Shown here piece by piece: positions 57,970-64,000 of a stretch of DNA of 64,000 nt (the stretch's first letter is position 1; each line of letters opens with the position of its first letter). A model generated the notes under the pieces. The model was not told the origin of the DNA. It saw only the letters and a list, made by a program, of their open reading frames with translations, and ran no database searches. This DNA comes from Misgurnus anguillicaudatus (lineage: Eukaryota; Chordata; Actinopteri; Cypriniformes; Cobitidae): the NCBI RefSeq assembly GCF_027580225.2, contig NC_073348.2, positions 26,678,501 through 26,742,500 of the forward strand, in the 5' to 3' direction. The translations under genes and the position numbers were made by a program.

Positions 57970-59685
57970 TTAGTTGACAGTCTTCTTATGGCCACCACCA
58001 CCCATCCATTCTGGCTCATGCACTAACAATATGATGACAGCATCTAAAGAGGAAAAACAAACCACATGTTGTTATGTCATTGTCAAAAATGCTGTTTTTT
58101 TTAGCCCATGTATAAAAAAGATATTGCATATTAAGGCAAGATATGTGTTCTTTAATGGTCTGACTAGAAACATAGCATAGCTGTCTGATGAAGGAAGAAA
58201 GCTGTTGTGTTTACAAATGTGACAATGAGCTTTAATTAAGATAATCTACGGTGCATTCAGAAAGTATTAAGACCCCTTCACTTTTCAATTTTGTTATGTT
58301 GTTGCATGATACTGCAATTGTTTACATTTTTCCTCATAAATTGATTTCTTGAAACGTTTGCAAACATCATTTTTACATTATACATATTTCAGACCCTTTG
58401 CAACAATACCTGAAATTTAGCTCAGGTGTCTCCTATTGGTCTTGATGTTTCTACACCTTAAAGTACAAGTTTGGTATTTTACACTTAAAGCCCTGTTTTC
58501 AGATTGTTTATGATAAAACAGAACGGTTTTGACTGAATTTGGACATATGATGCTGGCTCGTGAATTTTCGGGTGTTTCTTGTATCACCTCCCACCTCTAT
58601 AATGTGTATAAAGGTGCACAGGAACAATCCTTCCTAAAATGCATTAAACTTTTGTTTACAAAGACGTGAAACTCACCGAGTGGTCAGGGGTGTTCACTGA
58701 TATGCTCACACAAAAATCGCTGCAAAATTCCAACAGGTTTTATCGTAGTTTTTGTCCAACTCCATTGACTTGTATTAGATGTGGCTGTGAGTTACGGTAT
58801 TACTCCGCGGCGGGAACTTTGTTTATATTGTTGCAATTGGCAAAGGTGGATTATCGCCACCAACTGGAAGAATGTACAGGTGTGAGGCGTTTGAAAAAAA
58901 TAGGTCCACAAGTTTACAACGAATGCTAAAACACCTGTTGGAAAGCATCTTTCGCAGTGATTTTTGTGTGAGCATATCAGTGAACACCCCTGACCACTCG
59001 AAGAGTTTCACGTCTTTGTAAATTAAAGTTTAATGCATTTTGGGAGGGGTTGTTCCTGTGCACCTGTGTACACATTGTAGAGGTGGGAGGTGAAACAACA
59101 GGAGCACCTGAGGATTCTCGGGGCAGCCGCATGTGTTGAAATTTCAGTCAAAACTGTTCCATTTCATCATAAACAATCTGAAAACAGGGCTTTAGGTGTA
59201 AAATACCGAACTTGTCCTTTAAAGGGTTCTGATGAACACAAAGATATTTTGAGGAATGTCTGTAACCAAACTGACAAGAAGCACCATTGACTTCCATAGC
59301 AGGATAAAAGAATACTATGGAGGTGAATGGTGCTTCTGAACGGGTTGGTTCCAAACAAATCCAGGTGTTGTAAAGTTTGCTGCATCCTACCCAAAAAGAC
59401 CTGAGGCTGTAACTGCTGCTTCAAAAGGTGCGTTAACTAAGTACAGAGTAAAGGGTCTGAATACTTGGGTGATATTGACTTTATATTTTTACCGCCCCAA
59501 ATTTAGATGCTAAACAAAGCAAACATTGACTGTTTGCCTTATGTGTGGGTCAAACAGCCTCTTGTGCAGTCATGCAGTCACTTACCAATGAAAGCTAAGA
59601 TGGACTCCAGACCTTCTGGACTGTCTGTGAGAGACTTCAAACTCAAACCAGACCAGCAAGGCATCACGTTGGCAGACACCGCTAC
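57970..59685 (-). CDS. Unrecognised minus-strand gene, last two visible exons
   Basis: An exon at 59586-59685 (acceptor tttttgatcag|gtagc, donor cattg|gtaagt) reads VAVSANVMPCWSGLSLKSL then TDSPEGLESILAFI. It ends in phase 1. An exon at 57970-58022 (acceptor ttgttag|tgcatg) continues in the matching phase as VHEPEWMGGGGHKKTVN and stops with TAA. The fit of both splice sites and frames supports a real gene tail. The 1.56-kb intron contains a Tc1 relic and a fold-back MITE. Upstream exons are not identified; 59700-60070 has open frames but no good donor. I do not recognise the family. Confidence 0.45.
58455..59221. mobile_element. Fold-back MITE with ~290-bp inverted repeats inside the Tc1 relic
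   Basis: Arms share gtgttcactgatatgctcac, ccctgttttcagattgttta and aaaatgcattaaact-like words in inverted order. Ends ttaaagtacaagtt / aacttgtcctttaa. Confidence 0.88.
59222..59345. repeat. Central fragment of a TTAAAGGGATA-family MITE
   Basis: gatgaacacaaagatatttt, then accattgacttccatagc and its mirror. Lacks both termini. Confidence 0.6.
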
Positions 59686-60327
59686 CTGATCAAAAATGTT
59701 TGATTAGGAGATGTTCTTGTCCTATTTTTAATACACATTTTACAAACTTACCACAGATAATCTTGCAAAACAAAGACTTATGAAACAGCATCTTCCCAAA
59801 TCTCCTCTTCAGGCTCATCTTGGCTATCATGGCATATAATAAAGTCCTTAAAAAAACATATTTCATTAGTACAGAAACATACAAAAAACTGGCCCAAGTA
59901 CAACTATTAAAAATAAAGAATGTTTCCATTTTTTGTCACGGGACACCATTATTATTTAATTACTTTTTGAGGGGTAAAGATTTTGGCATCTGGAAAGACA
60001 CGTGACTTCACCAAGTTGCACAGTGATCTGCCTACAATAAAACACATAATAAAATAAAAAAACAAGTCATAGCCCCTTTTAACATAAATTGTGAAATACA
60101 AAACACTGCATCTTAATTATTAGGATAACTAGAATTTGATCTGAATACAATCCAAAACAAGTACAAAATATATTGTAAGGTTCCATTACAACATGGTAGC
60201 TTGGTGGTGGATTACAGTGGTTAGTGGTAACTTTAATTGTATAACTCATGGACATAGCCATCATTTTAAAAGTGATGATTAGAGCCATAATACATATGGT
60301 AAAGTGCGGCCTGCGGTTGGCTTGAAC

Positions 60328-60618
60328 TGATTTTGCCAAGTGGTTGATGTCCTCAGGGCAACATATTGTGTTGACTCAAGGACAACAATTTGCTAAATAA
60401 AACCTAAACCCACCTCAAACCCCAACCCTAACCAAACCCTAAAATCAGATGGACATGATAAGTGAAAAACAATGGTCTAGAAACAGCTAGTCCTGGTTGT
60501 AAGCTTAAACTTAAAACAAACTTTAAACTTATTTCTGAAATCTGATTGGTTGATTGAAATGTTGTCCCAAGGTCAACATAATGTTGCCCTGAGGACATCA
60601 ACCACTTGGCAAAATCAG
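60328..60618. mobile_element. Fold-back MITE with telomere-like core
   Basis: Arms gattttgccaagtggttgat / atcaaccacttggcaaaatc, then cctcagggcaacat and its mirror. The core includes ccaaccctaaccaaacccta. Confidence 0.88.
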
Positions 60619-61135
60619 GAGAGCCCTGCGGTTGCGTGCACGTCACAAACTATGAAAAAATATAAAGTACAATCTCCCCCAGCGAGATATCTTCAAGTTT
60701 GTGTGAACGCAAACAGCCAGGAGATTCAGAGTTAGAGCGCTATTTGCAACTGATATCAGTGATGAACCGCTAGCTTTCGAGAAGAACAAAGGCAAAATAT
60801 TCTTTCTTGGTCACTCAAGGTTGTGAAAAAGTATCAATCTGCGCTACCCGTACACCATCAGAACATGTTTTTAGTGCTGCTGGAAACATTATAACCCCAA
60901 TAAGGTTTCTCACTTTTTGTTTCATGGTTTGAAGTGCTACAATAAACACACACATAGGCGCCAATCCCGTGGGTGCTCAGAAGCTCGGCTCTAGCACCCA
61001 GCAAAATGGCAAAGCACATATGCTCAGTTTATTCACATTAAAGGTACGGTTTTCCCTGATCGCAACTTTAGTTAGTGTGTAATCTTGCTGTTTGAGCTAA
61101 GGTATTATTTATGCTCTTAAGTTCACTGCCAAGCA
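60619..61135. other. No gene seen
   Basis: Only short frames; no repeat assigned. Confidence 0.45.
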
Positions 61136-61139
61136 ATAT

Positions 61140-63775
61140 ATTCCCCTTTCAAACTGTAATGGAGTGACTTTTATCGGCGGAACGAAAAGGGCGAAGATCC
61201 TTCAGCCCGCATGAATTTTAATGAAACACCAGGTCGGTTCCGGCCAACTCCGGGCAAACAAATCGAGGATTAGAAGGATCAGGTGTGTTAAGCAAGTGTG
61301 GCGATCGATGATTGGGCTTTGAAGAGGAGAGGAGGCCCATAAAAAGGGCGTGAAAGAAACTGAAGGAGAGCAGTTGTTCCACAAGTTCGCTTTGGGAGCC
61401 CGCTGGATTGTTGTGAAAGGGGGCGGGTGAGGGCAAGCCGGAAAAATGAAACGAAGAGTAAAGACGAGCATCTGGATGAAGGAAGCCAATGGCAGATGAA
61501 AAGTAGCCTTCAACGAAGGAGTGAAAAGCCACGTTTGTTCCGGCGTTCGCGGAAGAGCGAAGCGGGTGCTCGTTTTCCGTCGATCGCTGTGTGTGAAGCG
61601 GAGGTCTATGGTGTGTTTGGAGAGACATCTTTTGTGTGGATTTGTAGGCTGGGCGAAATCAAGACAGGAGAATTGGGCTGAAATAAAGACGGAGATAAGT
61701 GCTGAACTCATATATACTGCAGTGATGCGCTGTTGATTCTACTGTGTATGTTGAAGAAATCTTATATGTCGAAAGGATGGAGGAGTCTGCATAAACAAGG
61801 CCCTGGATGGTTGGGACATCTGTAAGGAAAAAGGGAAGAAGGAGTTAAAGGAACAGTGCGATACGTGGAGTTTGTCTTGTTATCACTCTGTCACTTGCAA
61901 TATTAACCATACTGTCCTCTTAGTTTGTCTTTGTTCCCTGATTGAGTGTGTTAGCCCCCAGCTTGTTGTGAAAATTCATTGACACATTGGAGTCGGCGAA
62001 GGAAGGGAAGGGCTCAAGTAGTCGTGGCCTTGACGTTTACATATGGTTGTCTTCTGCCTTATTCATCGAACGATACAGGACTCTGAACACGGCCCAACGG
62101 GTGACCCTGACCTTCATCACCGTGAGTGCGTGGAGTGCGGTGGGTGATTATTTTGTGAGAGTGTACACTTGGATTTTTGGAGTGCTGTGTATTGTCAGTG
62201 TTGTCAGCGATCACTTCCCAGGCTGAAGAAAGAGACCTGTTTCCGAAGAGCAGAGTGGTGGCACTGGACAGCTGTCTTTTATTCCTATACGACTGGGACA
62301 GATTCAACTCCTCCCACGCCTGTGGTGGCACCTCGACTGTAGCAAGTAAGGCTGGGCTGTGAACATTGTGTTCGACATCTGCAGAGGGAGAGCTTGTATC
62401 TATCTATTTGTGGTGGGGAAAAAGTGTACTTACTGTTGTTGTGTATAACTATACACGTGTCGAGTGTTTCCAGATGTCAATCTATGTCCATATCTTCTGC
62501 CTGGTTGTCTGAAAGAAAGTTGAGGTGAAGTGGCTGGCCCCGCTCTTGTAGCACGCTGTACCGTATGACCCCCCCACCTCCATCTACCTACCTCTGTGAC
62601 CCCATCTAGTGGGTGCGTTTGTCTAAACAACAATCCGCCTCACCCGGTGCCTCCATCTGCCCCTTTCCTGCTTGAAGCTAAGAGGTGGTGTAATCCTCCT
62701 TGCATGTTCCTTGAAGTATTGTTATTGTCGAAGAGATTGTGTGTCTTTGCTGCCAGCCTACAGGTCTGAGCCAAGGGCTCTGTGTCATCGTGGGATTGTG
62801 TTATCCTATGCCCTGAAGTCGGCGCCTAAGTGGTTGTCATAAGTCTGTTCGAGAGAGGAAGACTAGAAGTCGTTGTGTGCCTATACGTCTGCTCCAACCA
62901 CCAGAGTGTCAAGAAGGATAAGCCTTGTACATCCGCCCATTCCCTTGCCAGTAAGTTCAAGTTGCAAAGCTACTTACCAGTGTACCCACCTGTATACCTC
63001 CCTGTATGCCTAAAAGCTAAAAGCCCAGTGTACTTACCTGTATACTCCCCTGTGTATGCCCAAAGCTACCTACCAGTGTACCCACCTGTATACTCCCCTG
63101 TGTACGCCCAAAGCTACTTACCAGTGTACGCACCTGTATACCTCCCTCTACGCCTAGAGCTACTCACCAGTGTACTCACCTGTAGACCTCCTTGTACGCC
63201 CGAAGCTACTTACCAGTGTACTCACCTGCATACCTCCCTATACGCCCAAAGCTACTTACCAGTGTACTCACCTGCATACCTCCCTGTACGCCCAAAGCCA
63301 CTTACCAGTGTACTCACCTATATACCTCCCTGTACGCCCGAAGCTGCAAGCCCAGTGTACTTACCTGCTTACCAGTGTACTTACCTGTATCTATCCTTCT
63401 GAGCTCAGGAAAAGAGGCTAGAAACGTTCACTTGTAGTTCACCTGTGAGACGCAAAGAGAGGAAGCCGGGAAGACTTACCTGTAGTTCACGTGGAGACGA
63501 AGAGAGAGGGAAAGTCAGGAAGACTTACCTGCAGTCCACGTGAAGAGTCAGAAGTGACTCGGATCACTGTTCCCTCAGTTCCAGAAAGCTCACCATTTTT
63601 AGAACCCTTCCCCTTTTCCCTGTTTTTAATTAAATAAAGACTGTTACATTTTATTCCTCTTGTCTGTTTGGTCATTGGGGCATTTTGGGACGTCCTCGGG
63701 GTGGAAACAGAAGGAGGAGCATGACCCGCGACAGGGGCGCTCCGCTCCGCTCCCACCTGTGACAAAATCCTACAG
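61140..63775 (+). mobile_element. LTR-like GC-rich block (candidate solo LTR or non-autonomous retroelement)
   Basis: A 2.6-kb block clearly richer in G+C than both flanks. It opens with tgtaatggag, has a TATA-like cataaaaagg at 61338, and has a poly(A) signal aataaa at 63630 followed by a T/G-rich stretch. It ends near cgcgaca or cctgtgaca at 63725-63765. This U3-R-U5-like order suggests a long LTR. I found no target duplication, no primer-binding site that I can name and no gag/pol/env, so the class stays open. It could also be a non-coding transcribed gene. Confidence 0.4.
62965..63395 (+). repeat. 46-bp minisatellite, about nine units
   Basis: agctac-type unit starts at 63064, 63112, 63158, 63204, 63250, 63296 and 63342 (period 46, earlier units 48). 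The unit reads agctacttaccagtgtact then cacctgtatacctccc. As 46 is not a multiple of three, overlapping Tyr/Pro/Leu-rich frames of 80-190 codons arise in all three plus-strand frames. Confidence 0.9.
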
Positions 63776-64000
63776 CGAACGGCCAGTTTGTACTACAGCC
63801 CTCTACTTCCAAGTTGAATGATGAGCTTTGACTAACCTCTGCCCACAGGAACATGTCAGGCGTCAGCTAAGCTCAAATGGCTCTGGCTGCACAATTAATT
63901 ACACACGATTGTCACGCGCATTTCGTCAGTAAAGTCCCTTGATAAGTAATAAATCACCATCAGCTGCTTTCATGTGGAGCGCCATTTGCTGCACAGACCC
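63776..64000. other. No gene seen
   Basis: Flank of the LTR-like block; nothing supported. Confidence 0.4.

Larger units (their letters stand above)
58255..59490 (+). mobile_element. Tc1-like transposon relic, broken by other insertions
   Basis: Left end gtgcattcagaaagtatta..gaccccttcac and right part taaagggtctgaatacttgg are the typical ends of a fish Tc1-type element. The frame VVKFAASYPKRPEAVTAA at 59376-59430 is the transposase C-terminus. Most of the transposase (HTH, DDE) is gone, replaced by a fold-back MITE and part of another. Confidence 0.7.

Noticed and set aside
61202..61711. 169- and 136-codon minus-strand ORFs
   Set aside because: Overlapping frames in GC-rich LTR-like DNA, no recognisable domain; stop codons are simply rarer there.
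62830..63402. 190-codon Tyr/Pro-rich ORF
   Set aside because: Generated by the 46-bp minisatellite; other plus-strand frames are also open.

Overview
The window is vertebrate nuclear DNA, most likely from a cyprinid (carp or zebrafish-like) fish. It is AT-rich and intron-rich, with GT-AG splice sites and a dense load of palindromic MITEs, hAT, Harbinger-like, Tc1-like, KDZ and LTR elements of the kind seen in cyprinids. Nothing looks bacterial: no operons, no ribosome-binding sites and no long non-repetitive ORFs. Nearly all ORFs of 60-100 codons are chance or repeat shadows.

The one clear host gene is a melatonin receptor of the MT2 (mtnr1b) type on the minus strand. It has exon 1 at 48529-48724 and exon 2 at 31042-31889, and the 16.6-kb intron is largely repeats. 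The splice phases join perfectly to give 347 residues with seven membrane segments. One otherwise nearly invariant TM1 glycine is read as valine.

Layout. 1-4569: large inverted repeat (arms about 1.15-1.2 kb, spacer 2.2 kb) that duplicates the 3' end of a gene lying at 3.7-5.8 kb. That gene is an internally deleted KDZ-transposon-derived gene that keeps its cysteine cluster and C-terminal module in frame over five exons. 7.7 kb: a small MITE. 8.5-19.7 kb: a tandemly duplicated host segment whose second copy is split by about 10.6 kb of a composite repeat. That repeat has six bodies with a GGGGTCAAGCACC head, internal tRNA-like Pol III promoter modules, 18-bp minisatellites and a hairpin tail. 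The uninterrupted copy next door shows the empty site. 20.7 kb: a possible CpG-rich promoter and first exon. 21.4-23.7 kb: a small minus-strand gene of three phase-compatible exons, in a stretch with nine copies of a TTACACTGAATGAC-like motif. 26.06-27.26 kb: a young non-autonomous LTR element with identical LTRs and a 5-bp target duplication. 27.3-29.4 kb: fold-back elements, one carrying a broken RecQ-like helicase start. 31-48.7 kb: mtnr1b and its repeat-filled intron. 50.8-53 kb: a hAT element nested in another element. 56.5-60 kb: a promoter-like region and an unrecognised minus-strand gene whose intron holds a Tc1 relic. 61.1-63.8 kb: a GC-rich LTR-like block with a TATA-like box, a 46-bp minisatellite and a poly(A) signal.

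The main theme is layered mobile DNA around one receptor gene, with several insertions dated relative to each other by target duplications and empty sites.
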